DNA of 64,000 bases, taken from NCBI RefSeq assembly GCF_038622445.1, contig NZ_CP152019.1:3384501-3448500 (forward strand), in the 5' to 3' direction. Of the stretch, positions 8,559 to 15,582 are shown in pieces. Every line of letters starts with the position of its first letter. The stretch's first letter is position 1. Below the pieces are notes generated by a model. That model saw only the letters and a list, made by a program, of their open reading frames with translations. It did no database searches and was not told the DNA's origin. This DNA is from Sporosarcina sp. FSL K6-1522. Its GTDB lineage: Bacteria; Bacillota; Bacilli; Bacillales_A; Planococcaceae. The position numbers and the translations under genes are program-made.

Positions 8559-9065
8559 TCATGCCGCATCAATTCTACTCTTAATTTTCTTTCTAGCCCT
8601 GTTTATAGACTGTTGCACCATGCTTTTACTGACGCCTAATTCATCTGCAATCTTTGACCAACTCATTCCTTGGGCAACATGAAGAATGTAGCATTGCCTT
8701 TCTCTCAACGAGAAAGATGCAAGAATATCCGCCATAATAACCTTTTCTTCTCTCGTCATGAACAGATGCTTTTTATTGATGTCACTTTCTTCTCTCAACT
8801 GCATTTCAATATCCGGAATCAAATCGATATTCTCATACGACCTACGCTGATAGACTGCCTTTTCATCGACCCCTCGATAAGTACCCGGCTGCCTTCCTGT
8901 AGTCATCCATTCAAGCGAAAAGGACATACTCTCAATCATGCTATTAATCTGCTTCAAGTCTTGCATCTCAACAGGGTTATCCCTGTCCACTTGATCAGCA
9001 CGCCTCTTCAAATCCTGTCGCCCCACCGTATACTCCTGAATCAATTCATCCGCCCAATTCAACAT
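8559..9065 (-). CDS. Phage sigma-70-like late transcription regulator
   Basis: A 168-aa protein whose C-terminal part (about 115-165) is a sigma region 4 helix-turn-helix: FSLRERQCYILHVAQGMSW, then SKIADELGVSKSMVQQSINR. The N-terminal part lacks region 2, so it resembles Xpf/ArpU-type positive control factors that switch on late genes in PBSX-like prophages. It lies at the end of the early operon, just before the terminase block. The ATG follows GAGGGGG. Confidence 0.7.
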   Translation of the reverse strand: MLNWADELIQEYTVGRQDLKRRADQVDRDNPVEMQDLKQINSMIESMSFSLEWMTTGRQPGTYRGVDEKAVYQRRSYENIDLIPDIEMQLREESDINKKHLFMTREEKVIMADILASFSLRERQCYILHVAQGMSWSKIADELGVSKSMVQQSINRARKKIKSRIDAA

Positions 9066-9110
9066 GTGAATGCCCCCTCATCGTCGTCTAAATGCCCGCC
9101 CGTTTTCCAA

Positions 9111-9368
9111 TCAGCGAATAATTTTTCTTATCATGTGTGGCTTGCAATCAATCACCTGGTGCTCCATCCTCCGTCTGCTGAAATCCCGCTTATGCCGCTG
9201 TCGAACAACAATCTTTTTCTCCTCTTCAAGCTGATACCACTTGACTGCCGCCTTTTTAAGCCACTCAAAATTCCTGTGGAAAAACGCCCGGATATTCGCA
9301 ATAACTTTCTCAACCCACTTAGCTAGTGACTTTATAGCCTCAACTAACTTTTCTTGATTAATTTCCAT
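9111..9368 (-). CDS. Small basic amphipathic prophage protein
   Basis: An 85-aa protein, MEINQEKLVEAIKSLAKWV..., with an aromatic-rich amphipathic region (IANIRAFFHRNFEWLKKAAVKWY) followed by a strongly basic tail. The ATG at 9368 follows AAAGGAG. It starts just after a minus-strand terminator. No family recognised; the aromatic helices could associate with membrane or DNA. Confidence 0.45.
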   Translation of the reverse strand: MEINQEKLVEAIKSLAKWVEKVIANIRAFFHRNFEWLKKAAVKWYQLEEEKKIVVRQRHKRDFSRRRMEHQVIDCKPHMIRKIIR

Positions 9369-9385
9369 CCCATTCACTCCTTTTG

Positions 9386-9434
9386 AAATAAAAAAGGACA
9401 CCAAACAACAGCGTTATGCCGTTGCTCAGTGTCC
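9386..9434 (-). terminator. Intrinsic terminator within early operon
   Basis: On the minus strand GGACAC (9434-9429) pairs with GTGTCC (9401-9396), with a weaker inner stem around GCAACGGCATAACGC, and is followed by TTTTTTATTT. It lies between the coiled-coil gene ending at 9467 and the gene starting at 9368. It could attenuate expression of the sigma-like regulator downstream. Confidence 0.65.
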
Positions 9435-9466
9435 CCGGTTGTTCCAGTAGACTTATTTAGTTACCA

Positions 9467-9769
9467 TCAGTATTCATCGCCGCACAGAAGCCAACCTTGA
9501 AGCAAACTCAGTTCATTCAATCTTTCGTTTGCTCCTTTTTCCTCCAAGAACTCCATTCGCTCTTGGATTTTGTTTTCGATGTCACTTGACCAAAGTTTTA
9601 TTTCGTTTTGATGTTTTAAACGCTCATTTTCTTTCCTCAACTCTGTTATTACGGATACTTTAATGCCGTTATCTCTTTTGTAGTTTTCAAACTCATTTTT
9701 CAAAACTTCGTATTTAGAAGGTTTATTGTTATTGGCTTGTTTAAGCAACGCCTTTGTCACCCTGTCCAA
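9467..9769 (-). CDS. Small coiled-coil prophage protein
   Basis: A 100-aa charged protein; residues 18-75 form a probable coiled coil (YEVLKNEFENYKRDNG, then ITELRKENERLKHQNE). It starts with TTG preceded by AGAGGGAATCG. It ends just before the 9386-9434 terminator. No family recognised. Confidence 0.5.
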   Translation of the reverse strand: MDRVTKALLKQANNNKPSKYEVLKNEFENYKRDNGIKVSVITELRKENERLKHQNEIKLWSSDIENKIQERMEFLEEKGANERLNELSLLQGWLLCGDEY

Positions 9770-9780
9770 ACGATTCCCTC

Positions 9781-9945
9781 CTATCTCTTCGTATAACTAA
9801 TCTCATAAAACAAAGGCTTATCATCCTGCCACGTAATAATCTGCTTTCCAAATCCGTTACCAGGCTTGTCCACCTTTTCTATTTGCCCATCCTTCACTCG
9901 GTACACCGCATTTTCATCTAGTTTAATCTGTGCTGTTCTTTCCAC
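9781..9945 (-). CDS. Small prophage protein (54 aa)
   Basis: A 54-aa frame starting with GTG (9945), protein MERTAQIKLDENAVYRVKDG..., with a very strong AGGAGGGG upstream. Beta-rich with a basic tail (YEISYTKR). Packed between the coiled-coil and helix-hairpin-helix genes in the same direction. No family recognised; the ribosome site and a full-length frame support translation. Confidence 0.5.
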   Translation of the reverse strand: MERTAQIKLDENAVYRVKDGQIEKVDKPGNGFGKQIITWQDDKPLFYEISYTKR

Positions 9946-9961
9946 CAGGACCCCTCCTATG

Positions 9962-10006
9962 TGTTATAATAACCCTGCCAAGGACGGGAGGAATCCTGTC
10001 TTTTTT
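9962..10006 (+). other. Plus-strand extended -10 followed at once by an intrinsic terminator
   Basis: TGTTATAAT (9962-9970) is a perfect extended -10 motif on the plus strand. It is followed by a 7-bp stem with GGAA tetraloop (GACGGGA 9983-9989, TCCTGTC 9994-10000) and T6. Transcription from it would make an RNA of only about 30 nt, opposite to the surrounding operon. No -35 is obvious. It could equally be an operator plus an antisense-blocking terminator. A similar unit lies at 21419-21487. Confidence 0.35.
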
Positions 10007-10199
10007 ATTTGTTATCCAACTCCGTCAACATGTGCAGCCGAATCTTCGCCGCCGTTTTTTCACCTACGCCATCAATCTCCGTTAACGTCTGCATCTTACC
10101 TGTCAAAAACTCGTAAAATATCTCCGTCGCTTCCTTCTTTCCTGCTTCCCGGCCTTTATTCCAAGCCATCATGACCGTTGGATCAAGTGGATTTCTCAT
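10005..10199 (-). CDS. Small helix-hairpin-helix prophage protein
   Basis: A 64-aa protein whose C terminus (about 40-60, TEIDGVGEKTAAKIRLHML) is a clear helix-hairpin-helix motif, the GVGxxTA form used for non-specific DNA binding. Its ATG overlaps the stop of the preceding helix-turn-helix gene (ATGA). The partner is unknown; the motif suggests contact with DNA or an accessory role for a nuclease or resolvase. Confidence 0.6.
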   Translation of the reverse strand: MRNPLDPTVMMAWNKGREAGKKEATEIFYEFLTGKMQTLTEIDGVGEKTAAKIRLHMLTELDNK

Positions 10200-10489
10200 G
10201 AGCTACACCTAATCGCCTTCAACAACTTTTCATTGTCAGCCACAAGCGCCTTTTTAAACTTTGCAAAGTTATCAAACAAAAACGGTTCATAGGTCAGTGC
10301 GAAATAGTCACAATACCGAATCACATCTTCAATTTCCATTTTGATCATGCCACTTTCTAAACCTTCAATACGGTATTTCGGCATCCTCAACACCCCTGCT
10401 AGATCATTAGTACTCATCCCCTCGCTTTTGCGAAGGTAGCTAATTTTATCTGGCATGCTTTTGATTTCTGGAAACCCTTGATTAGTCAT
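10196..10489 (-). CDS. XRE-like helix-turn-helix regulator
   Basis: A 97-aa protein. Residues about 13-60 form an XRE-type helix-turn-helix (ISYLRKSEGMSTNDLAGVLRMP, then KYRIEGLESG). The ATG overlaps the upstream stop (ATGA) and the gene overlaps the next start. In the middle of the early operon such small XRE proteins often modulate early transcription. Operator and partner are unknown. Confidence 0.65.
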   Translation of the reverse strand: MTNQGFPEIKSMPDKISYLRKSEGMSTNDLAGVLRMPKYRIEGLESGMIKMEIEDVIRYCDYFALTYEPFLFDNFAKFKKALVADNEKLLKAIRCSS

Positions 10490-10845
10490 TTCAATCCCTC
10501 CAATGCTTCACGTGCCACTTCCGGACACCGTTCGAAAAATTGAACCTCTGGATCGTGCGCTATCTTTTCCAACGCTTCACGAAATCGCTGGTTTTCCCTC
10601 CCCAACTCTCTATTGGCTACATGTAACCTTGCGTGGTCTTTGATTCTGTCGTCGCATAATTCTTCCAGCTTCCGCACCCGTTCGGCCTGTTCGACAAGTC
10701 GCTTATATTCAATTTCGTCAACCGTCGCAAAACGATTACCATGTGCATCTGTCCAGATTCTTCGCTTTTTGAGTTGTTCATAATATTCTTTTCCGTTGAT
10801 ATCCAAGTGTTGCGTAAGTCGTTCCGCTGTTGTTTTCCCCGTCAC
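10486..10845 (-). CDS. Charged helical prophage protein
   Basis: A 119-aa protein starting with GTG preceded by GAGGGG. Residues about 45-95 are a probable coiled coil (EYKRLVEQAERVRKLEELCD). A conserved-looking segment precedes it (YYEQLKKRRIWTDAHGNRFAT). It overlaps the helix-turn-helix gene downstream by ATGA. No family recognised. Confidence 0.5.
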   Translation of the reverse strand: MTGKTTAERLTQHLDINGKEYYEQLKKRRIWTDAHGNRFATVDEIEYKRLVEQAERVRKLEELCDDRIKDHARLHVANRELGRENQRFREALEKIAHDPEVQFFERCPEVAREALEGLK

Positions 10846-10846
10846 C

Positions 10847-11107
10847 CTAACCCCTCCTCAATTCCTCATGATAAATAATCCCATTTCGCTTCTTCGCGAA
10901 CTCAACCTCATACTGCAAGACAGGCCCGCGAATCACCTTAACAATCCGCCCTGTTAGCCCCGCATAATCTTGAAGGTAGTAATAGTCCTCGATGTCAGAC
11001 TCGTTCGGTTTAGCAACAACTATCACCGTATCGCCAACCTCAAACGCTTCGCTGATTGTTGATGGTAGTGCATCAAATATCGTGAGTTGCTGCACCATGT
11101 CGTTCAC
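10847..11107 (-). CDS. Small prophage protein with SH3-like pattern
   Basis: An 86-aa protein; the middle (SEAFEVGDTVIVVAKPN...GLTGRIVKVIRG) looks like a small SH3-like or KOW-like barrel by its VGDxV and GxxGxIVKV patterns. The start is GTG at 11107 or ATG at 11098; ribosome sites do not decide it. Function unknown. Confidence 0.5.
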   Translation of the reverse strand: MNDMVQQLTIFDALPSTISEAFEVGDTVIVVAKPNESDIEDYYYLQDYAGLTGRIVKVIRGPVLQYEVEFAKKRNGIIYHEELRRG

Positions 11108-11267
11108 TTCTTATCACGTTTTTGGCGAATCTCAACTGTTGGTGAATATAGTCGTCATCAGGACCACCGCCGCCTGTCATCCAGTCACCAATGCGTATAC
11201 GAATATCTTGCAACACCCAAGCCGGAAGTTGACCGGCAAGAGCGTTGATTTGTTCTAGCGCCGTCAT
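11073..11267 (-). CDS. DUF6877-like small prophage protein
   Basis: A 64-aa protein, MTALEQINALAGQLPAWVLQ, with the central IRIGDWMTGGGGPDDDYIHQ motif. This LPxxVLQDIxxRIGDWM pattern matches small proteins I recall as DUF6877 in many Bacillales prophages. The ATG at 11267 follows GGGAG; the frame stays open upstream but without a ribosome site and crosses a hairpin. It overlaps the next gene by 35 bp. Function unknown. Confidence 0.6.
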   Translation of the reverse strand: MTALEQINALAGQLPAWVLQDIRIRIGDWMTGGGGPDDDYIHQQLRFAKNVIRSERHGAATHDI

Positions 11268-11287
11268 GTTATCACTCCCTATTTCTT

Positions 11288-11320
11288 GCGGCTCACAATA
11301 GGTCCATGAGCCGCATTTTT
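11288..11320 (+). terminator. Plus-strand hairpin with T-tract upstream of DUF6877 gene
   Basis: A perfect 8-bp stem, GCGGCTCA (11288-11295) with TGAGCCGC (11307-11314), is followed by ATTTTT on the plus strand. Surrounding genes run the other way, so it would stop antisense transcription or act as a leader hairpin for the DUF6877-like gene. Confidence 0.45.
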
Positions 11321-11388
11321 CGTTTACACAGGCGAAAATGCTTGAAGTTCGCTCGATTGATAGAACTACGCATTTTGGTCGTACTGCG

Positions 11389-11580
11389 TCACTTGTCCGA
11401 AACGTATTCATAGTGACTAACTTCTTTTCTAAGTTCCTGTTCAGTCAGTTTTTCAACGTAACTCTCTTCGAGAGAAACGCCCTCTACACCGGAAACTAAA
11501 TCTACTAAGGCTCTTTCGAGGTATTCACGCGGACAATTTGGATTGCACCAATAATCCATCCCATCAATTACCCATTCCAT
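11389..11580 (-). CDS. Small acidic prophage protein
   Basis: A 63-aa protein starting MEWVIDGMDYWCNPNCPREY. I chose the ATG at 11580 because AAGGAG lies at normal spacing; the GTG at 11589 is too close to it. Two cysteines (CNPNC) and an acidic C terminus are notable. It follows the DNA methyltransferase gene. No family recognised. Confidence 0.45.
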   Translation of the reverse strand: MEWVIDGMDYWCNPNCPREYLERALVDLVSGVEGVSLEESYVEKLTEQELRKEVSHYEYVSDK

Positions 11581-11621
11581 CAAATTCACTCCTTCGCCGT
11601 TTGTGTCATATGTGAAACTAC

Positions 11622-12863
11622 TTAATTGCCAACAGCCACTTTGTAACGTGATTTACTACTAACCATTTCCGGTAAATTCGCTCTTACTAAAGCATCTGCA
11701 AATGGTGGAGGAACGCTATTTCCCACACGCTTTATTTGTTCTGCTTTCGTCCCCGGGTGCTGATAACTTTCAGGGAATCCCTGCCCTTTGAATAGTTCAT
11801 GTGGTTGAAGCATGCGTAGCCCGATGTCAGTTATTTGTTTGCCGTTAGTAATACAAGTTGTTAAAGCGAAACGATCTTTAGTCGTTATCGTGTGCAACGG
11901 CTCGTATAACCCCTGCGCTGTACTTTGACCATAATATTTTGTTAGGAATGCGTAGACCAAGGCGAATCGATTACCACCTGCTGTTATCGTGTGTAACGGC
12001 GTATCTAGCGCAAGTCCTCTAACTTCTGATTCAGTCCGCTCTGTGTAATAGCTGATTAAATAAGCAGCTATATCGTCACTCACCATAAACGGGTTATCAG
12101 CTTCAATTACGAATTTATTCAATCCGCGTTCAATGCGCTTTAATGTGTTTGGTACCAACGGTTTTTTTCTGTCGAATATCGAAGGTGCTCCAATGCTCCA
12201 ATCGATAATTTCCGAAGATGTACGCCATGGTTTCAACCTTTTTGATTGCACCGCTAAACTCTGTGGATCTCCGTGCGTTGGTCCTGGCCAAGTAATTGCC
12301 TTGCCGTCGCATCTAGCAATCATGAACAATCGCTCGCGAGTCGTAGGCGCTCCGTAATCACAAGCTCGCAACTTTTTAAATTCAACCTGGTAGCCCAATG
12401 CTTCCAGTGTTTTCACGAAACTTTGAAACGTCTTTCCTTTTAGTTCTTTGACTGGCTTCCCATCCTTAATTGGTCCCCAGTCTTGAAATTCCTCGACGTT
12501 TTCAAGCATAATTACCCTTGGTTTAACAGCTAAAGCCCACTTGATCGCAATCCATGCGAGCCCTCTGATTTCCTGCTTAACCGGCTTCCCGCCTTTAGCT
12601 TTTGAGTGGTGGGTACAATCGGGACTAAACCAAGCTAGTCCCACTTTGCGCCCTCTCACCGCTTTTACTGGGTCCACATCCCAAACCGACTCACAATAAT
12701 GCTCTGTATCTGGATGATTCAACTTGTGCATCTCGATAGCAGCAGGGTCATGATTAATGGCTATATCAACTGATAAACCTGTTGCCATCTCAATTCCTGT
12801 CGATGCTCCACCCCCGCCCGCAAAGTTGTCGACGATAATCTCACGAAATAAATCTAGTTGCAA
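11622..12863 (-). CDS. Phage DNA (cytosine-5) methyltransferase
   Basis: A 413-aa C5-methyltransferase. Motif I (FAGGGGASTGIEMA, about 14-27) binds AdoMet. The catalytic loop is SPDCTHHSKAKGG, with the PDC form seen in this phage subfamily in place of the usual PC. The ENVEEF motif lies at about 120, and APTTRERLFMIA supplies the QxRxR-like motif. The C-terminal QGFPESY...QIKRVGNSVPP is motif IX/X. No cognate restriction enzyme is next to it, so it probably protects phage DNA from host restriction. Confidence 0.88.
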   Translation of the reverse strand: MQLDLFREIIVDNFAGGGGASTGIEMATGLSVDIAINHDPAAIEMHKLNHPDTEHYCESVWDVDPVKAVRGRKVGLAWFSPDCTHHSKAKGGKPVKQEIRGLAWIAIKWALAVKPRVIMLENVEEFQDWGPIKDGKPVKELKGKTFQSFVKTLEALGYQVEFKKLRACDYGAPTTRERLFMIARCDGKAITWPGPTHGDPQSLAVQSKRLKPWRTSSEIIDWSIGAPSIFDRKKPLVPNTLKRIERGLNKFVIEADNPFMVSDDIAAYLISYYTERTESEVRGLALDTPLHTITAGGNRFALVYAFLTKYYGQSTAQGLYEPLHTITTKDRFALTTCITNGKQITDIGLRMLQPHELFKGQGFPESYQHPGTKAEQIKRVGNSVPPPFADALVRANLPEMVSSKSRYKVAVGN

Positions 12864-12866
12864 TGC

Positions 12867-12971
12867 TCACCCTCCCCGCTTACTTAACCACCCAAGCGCA
12901 AACCCCGCGCTAATCAACAAAACCGCAATAACAAGCATGATGACTGCACCTGATGCTATTGTTTCTGACAA
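12867..12971 (-). CDS. Single-pass membrane peptide (34 aa)
   Basis: A 34-aa frame from TTG (12971): MSETIASGAVIMLVIAVLLI..., one clear transmembrane helix (about 9-28) and a basic GWLSKRGG tail. AGGGGG lies about seven bases upstream. The stop falls four bases before the methyltransferase ATG. Such mini membrane proteins are frequent in prophage early operons. Function unknown. Confidence 0.5.
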   Translation of the reverse strand: MSETIASGAVIMLVIAVLLISAGFALGWLSKRGG

Positions 12972-12982
12972 CCTTGTACCCC

Positions 12983-13219
12983 CTATTCCGCTTTCCTGTT
13001 TAAACGCCTCATGACAGCGATATATCTATGCGTCGTAAAATCATTCGCAAACTTCTTTTTCGGACCATATGACCCGGGATCCAAAGCGAACATTTTCCGT
13101 GTCTCCGAATCTTCACTCATAGATACAAGTTCGAACCCCTTTGCTACAAGTTCCGCGACACGTCTATCGACTACCGCTTTATCTCCACCCGTGACCCTTG
13201 TTGTGAAATACTTGCTCAT
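12983..13219 (-). CDS. Small prophage protein
   Basis: A 78-aa alpha/beta protein (MSKYFTTRVTGGDKAVVDRR...) with the segment GFELVSMSEDSE and a basic aromatic C terminus (THRYIAVMRRLNRKAE). The ATG is preceded by GGGAG. It lies between RecU and the membrane peptide. No family recognised; the VxxLVAKGFELV pattern resembles small DUF1737-like proteins, a weak impression. Confidence 0.45.
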   Translation of the reverse strand: MSKYFTTRVTGGDKAVVDRRVAELVAKGFELVSMSEDSETRKMFALDPGSYGPKKKFANDFTTHRYIAVMRRLNRKAE

Positions 13220-13231
13220 ACTCCCAGCCCC

Positions 13232-13750
13232 CTAAACTGATTTGAGATAGTGCAGCACGTACCCCTTTTCACTTTTTACCAAATCGCAATTCATAAAGAA
13301 AAACGGATGCGGTATAGATTTCCTTCCGCCCTTCTTGGCGTCTTCCCAATACGTTTCTAGCAACTTGAATGGCAGAAGGTATATTTCATCCAACTTAGTA
13401 AAAGAGACTAGAAGAAACGCCTGCGCGCCTTTCTGATGCCACGATTTCAACATTTCGTACTGATGCTCTGAAATATTATCGAGTGGAAAACTCGTTTTGT
13501 TGGATGTCTCTTTAGCGTCAAATGCAATTGCTCGTCCCATCCCGTTACGAATGCCGACGTAATCAACCCATTCACCTTTCATGGTGTAACCTGTCACTCG
13601 ACCCCGATTATTTCCTGTAATTTGTACAGGTGTTGGTACTTTACGTACATCAGCAACCCCTTTATTGCGATACTGCTTGTTCGTCATGTCTATCAATCTT
13701 TCGAGGACCGCCCCACGGTTCGCGTGGGAACGGCTATATGTTTTTCTCAA
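13232..13750 (-). CDS. recU: Phage RecU-like Holliday junction resolvase
   Basis: A 172-aa resolvase of the RecU family. Active-site residues are visible in GEWVDYVG (about 62-69) and AIAFDAKETSNK (about 78-89), the D...ExK pattern of the PD-(D/E)xK fold. The N terminus SHANRGAVLERLID is the DNA-binding stem seen in RecU. It cuts branched DNA made by RecT-type recombination or replication. It starts with TTG, overlapping the stop of the zinc-finger gene. Confidence 0.85.
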   Translation of the reverse strand: MRKTYSRSHANRGAVLERLIDMTNKQYRNKGVADVRKVPTPVQITGNNRGRVTGYTMKGEWVDYVGIRNGMGRAIAFDAKETSNKTSFPLDNISEHQYEMLKSWHQKGAQAFLLVSFTKLDEIYLLPFKLLETYWEDAKKGGRKSIPHPFFFMNCDLVKSEKGYVLHYLKSV

Positions 13751-13911
13751 ACTGCCACCTCCTGCCCAACAACCTCATCCAGCGTAATTTGAATCCTTTC
13801 AAACTCCGCATCCGCTTCGGCCTGTTTCACCTTGCACACCGGCCCATACCCATCATCAATCGACTTCTGCGTTTTCAGCTCCCTGCCACATCGTCCGCAT
13901 TCCATCCTCAT
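13747..13911 (-). CDS. Small zinc-ribbon prophage protein (54 aa)
   Basis: A 54-aa protein starting MRMECGRCGRELKTQKSIDD. A CGRC pair and a single later cysteine (GPVCK) suggest a zinc site, as in the DUF6011-like group of phage proteins. AGGAGG precedes the ATG. The C-terminal half is an acidic helix. It overlaps both neighbours and is probably coupled to RecU. Function unknown. Confidence 0.55.
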   Translation of the reverse strand: MRMECGRCGRELKTQKSIDDGYGPVCKVKQAEADAEFERIQITLDEVVGQEVAV

Positions 13912-14077
13912 CGCTCCTCCTAACCCAATTTCCCGCCTTATTCACAAGCCACCTAAGATTCGCCGTACTAATCGTCACCGTCACGTCCAAATCACTGAGT
14001 AGCGATACCTCTTCCAACTGCTCCAAAACTTCAACATCCTTGGGTTTACCGCTATTTTTTCGACCTCGCATCTCCAC
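13856..14077 (-). CDS. Small prophage protein
   Basis: A 73-aa protein with a basic N terminus (MEMRGRKNSGKPKDVEV), a beta strand pair (VTVTISTANLRW) and an acidic end. Its last 56 bp overlap the start of the zinc-ribbon gene in another frame, an unusually long overlap. Translation of the zinc-ribbon gene is better supported by its ribosome site. No family recognised. Confidence 0.4.
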   Translation of the reverse strand: MEMRGRKNSGKPKDVEVLEQLEEVSLLSDLDVTVTISTANLRWLVNKAGNWVRRSDEDGMRTMWQGAENAEVD

Positions 14078-14136
14078 TTTGACCCCTCACTTTCAAAGTT
14101 TCATAGATTCACCGCATTTAAAGGTCGTGCTGTGTA

Positions 14137-14502
14137 TTAATAAATGTTTGCATGAAAATTTTTGATCATTTTATTGACTTTCTTTGTTACTGAACTGTCT
14201 CTATAAAAAATCATGTCTTTGTACTGCCTCGGGTTTGAGTTGTCGAGTTCACTAGATTGGCATCCTTCTCGATTCAATTGGTGTTGGAAATCTTCTTCTG
14301 GACACCACTTCAAACCACCCCAACCTACCCAAGCGCTATCAGAAACAGTTACCTCTTCAAAACTGTCCAACTCACCATTTCGCTTTAGTAGCCATAAATA
14401 CTCGTCCAACTGCATGTCCCATAGCTTGTATGAATTTCCGAACATCATTACGTGTGATACATTGAATTTGACACGAATAATTCTCTCTTTTTTCTTCGCC
14501 AT
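14137..14502 (-). CDS. Prophage protein of unknown function
   Basis: A 121-aa protein (MAKKKERIIRVKFNVSHVMM...) with a Trp-rich middle (SAWVGWGGLKWCPEEDFQ) and a basic C terminus. The ATG at 14502 follows GGAGGG. It lies next to ssb in the replication block. No family recognised. Confidence 0.45.
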   Translation of the reverse strand: MAKKKERIIRVKFNVSHVMMFGNSYKLWDMQLDEYLWLLKRNGELDSFEEVTVSDSAWVGWGGLKWCPEEDFQHQLNREGCQSSELDNSNPRQYKDMIFYRDSSVTKKVNKMIKNFHANIY

Positions 14503-14550
14503 ATCGTTTCCCTCCAATGTCGCGGTTTATTTCTAATACGCCACCTTCAA

Positions 14551-15042
14551 CTAGAACGGAAGATCATCGTCCGTAACTTCAATCGGTCCCCCGCCTGTTG
14601 AAAACGGGTCACTCTGTGTCGTTTCCGCCCGATTCTGAGCGTTTGATTGATAGTTTGGTGTATTCGTATACCCAGACTGTTGACCACCGTTATTCGATGC
14701 GCTAGGCGTATTTCCCGCATTGCTGTTTTTCGGCTCAAGGAACTGAGTACTATCCGCAACAACTTCTGTCGTATAAACTCTCTTGCCATCCTGCCCCTCG
14801 AAACTGCCTGTTTGAATCCGACCATCAACTCCGGCGAGACTACCTTTCCGCAAGAAGTTCGCAATGTTCTCCGCCTGTTTGCGCCAAGCGACGCAACTGA
14901 CAAAATCGGCTTGTTGTTCACCATCGTTTTTGAATGGTCGATTGACTGCTAACGTGAAGCGACATACAGCGATTCCAGTTTGTGTATATTTAAGCTCAGG
15001 ATCTTTTGTGAGCCTGCCGACTAGTACGACTCGGTTTATCAT
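14551..15042 (-). CDS. ssb: Phage single-stranded DNA-binding protein
   Basis: A 163-aa SSB. The OB fold spans about 1-105, beginning [20 protein letters not shown] with [18 protein letters not shown] in the middle. A Gly/Asn/Gln/Ser-rich linker follows, and the acidic tip DDDLPF binds partner proteins such as helicases and RecO-like factors. It coats ssDNA during replication and RecT annealing. It overlaps the zinc-ribbon gene upstream by four bases. Confidence 0.92.
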   Translation of the reverse strand: MINRVVLVGRLTKDPELKYTQTGIAVCRFTLAVNRPFKNDGEQQADFVSCVAWRKQAENIANFLRKGSLAGVDGRIQTGSFEGQDGKRVYTTEVVADSTQFLEPKNSNAGNTPSASNNGGQQSGYTNTPNYQSNAQNRAETTQSDPFSTGGGPIEVTDDDLPF

Positions 15043-15266
15043 TCGTCATCCTCCTCGCAACAGCACATGCCTTCCTCTTCATAGTTGTTGCATTTCTTGC
15101 AATACTTATCTGTTTCAAAGCCGATAAATTGGTACTGCGGCCTGACATGGTATTCCTTCCCGCACGATCTGCTGGTGCAGTGATGATAATCCCCCGCTTC
15201 ATCCCAGATACTGTGGTTCGGTTCTTCTACATAGCCGCAATACGGACAAGTTTGCTCGTCTGTCAT
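15039..15266 (-). CDS. Double zinc-ribbon prophage protein
   Basis: A 75-aa protein with three CxxC-type clusters: CPYCG (about 6), CTSRSCG (about 30) and [15 protein letters not shown] near the end. This suits two small zinc ribbons. The end is acidic (EEDDE). It is coupled by ATGA to the genes on both sides. DNA- or protein-binding accessory; function unknown. Confidence 0.55.
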   Translation of the reverse strand: MTDEQTCPYCGYVEEPNHSIWDEAGDYHHCTSRSCGKEYHVRPQYQFIGFETDKYCKKCNNYEEEGMCCCEEDDE

Positions 15267-15439
15267 TCCGCCACCTCGACTTTCATTTCCTGTGCGTGTA
15301 TTTCCAACGGGAATTTAATTTGGCAATACGGGCAAGTGATTTCGTTCAGTAACTTCGCCATTTCATCTGCCGGTTTCGGTAAACCTAGTGGTAGAAAGAA
15401 AACATGTCCATGACCGCACGTGAATTTGTGAACTCTCAT
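15263..15439 (-). CDS. Small zinc-binding prophage protein (58 aa)
   Basis: A 58-aa protein starting MRVHKFTCGHGHVFFLP, with a CGHGH site near the start and a CPYC pair at about 37-40 (EITCPYCQIKFPL), enough for one zinc ribbon. It is chained by ATGA overlaps to both neighbours, strong evidence that it is translated. Function unknown. Confidence 0.55.
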   Translation of the reverse strand: MRVHKFTCGHGHVFFLPLGLPKPADEMAKLLNEITCPYCQIKFPLEIHAQEMKVEVAE

Positions 15440-15582
15440 TCCGCCACCGCCCTTTTAACCGCTAGCAACCTAACAAGAGATTGATAGTCCATGTCGAGAA
15501 ATGATTCACCATTCGGCCCCTTGGTAACTCTGTGTACCATGACCAATTCGTTGTGCACGTACAATAATTTTTGTAGGTTCAT
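15436..15582 (-). CDS. Small prophage protein (48 aa)
   Basis: A 48-aa helical protein starting MNLQKLLYVHNELVMVHRVT. Its ATG overlaps the replication gene stop and its stop overlaps the next start, both ATGA. GGGAGGAG lies upstream. No family recognised. Confidence 0.5.
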   Translation of the reverse strand: MNLQKLLYVHNELVMVHRVTKGPNGESFLDMDYQSLVRLLAVKRAVAE

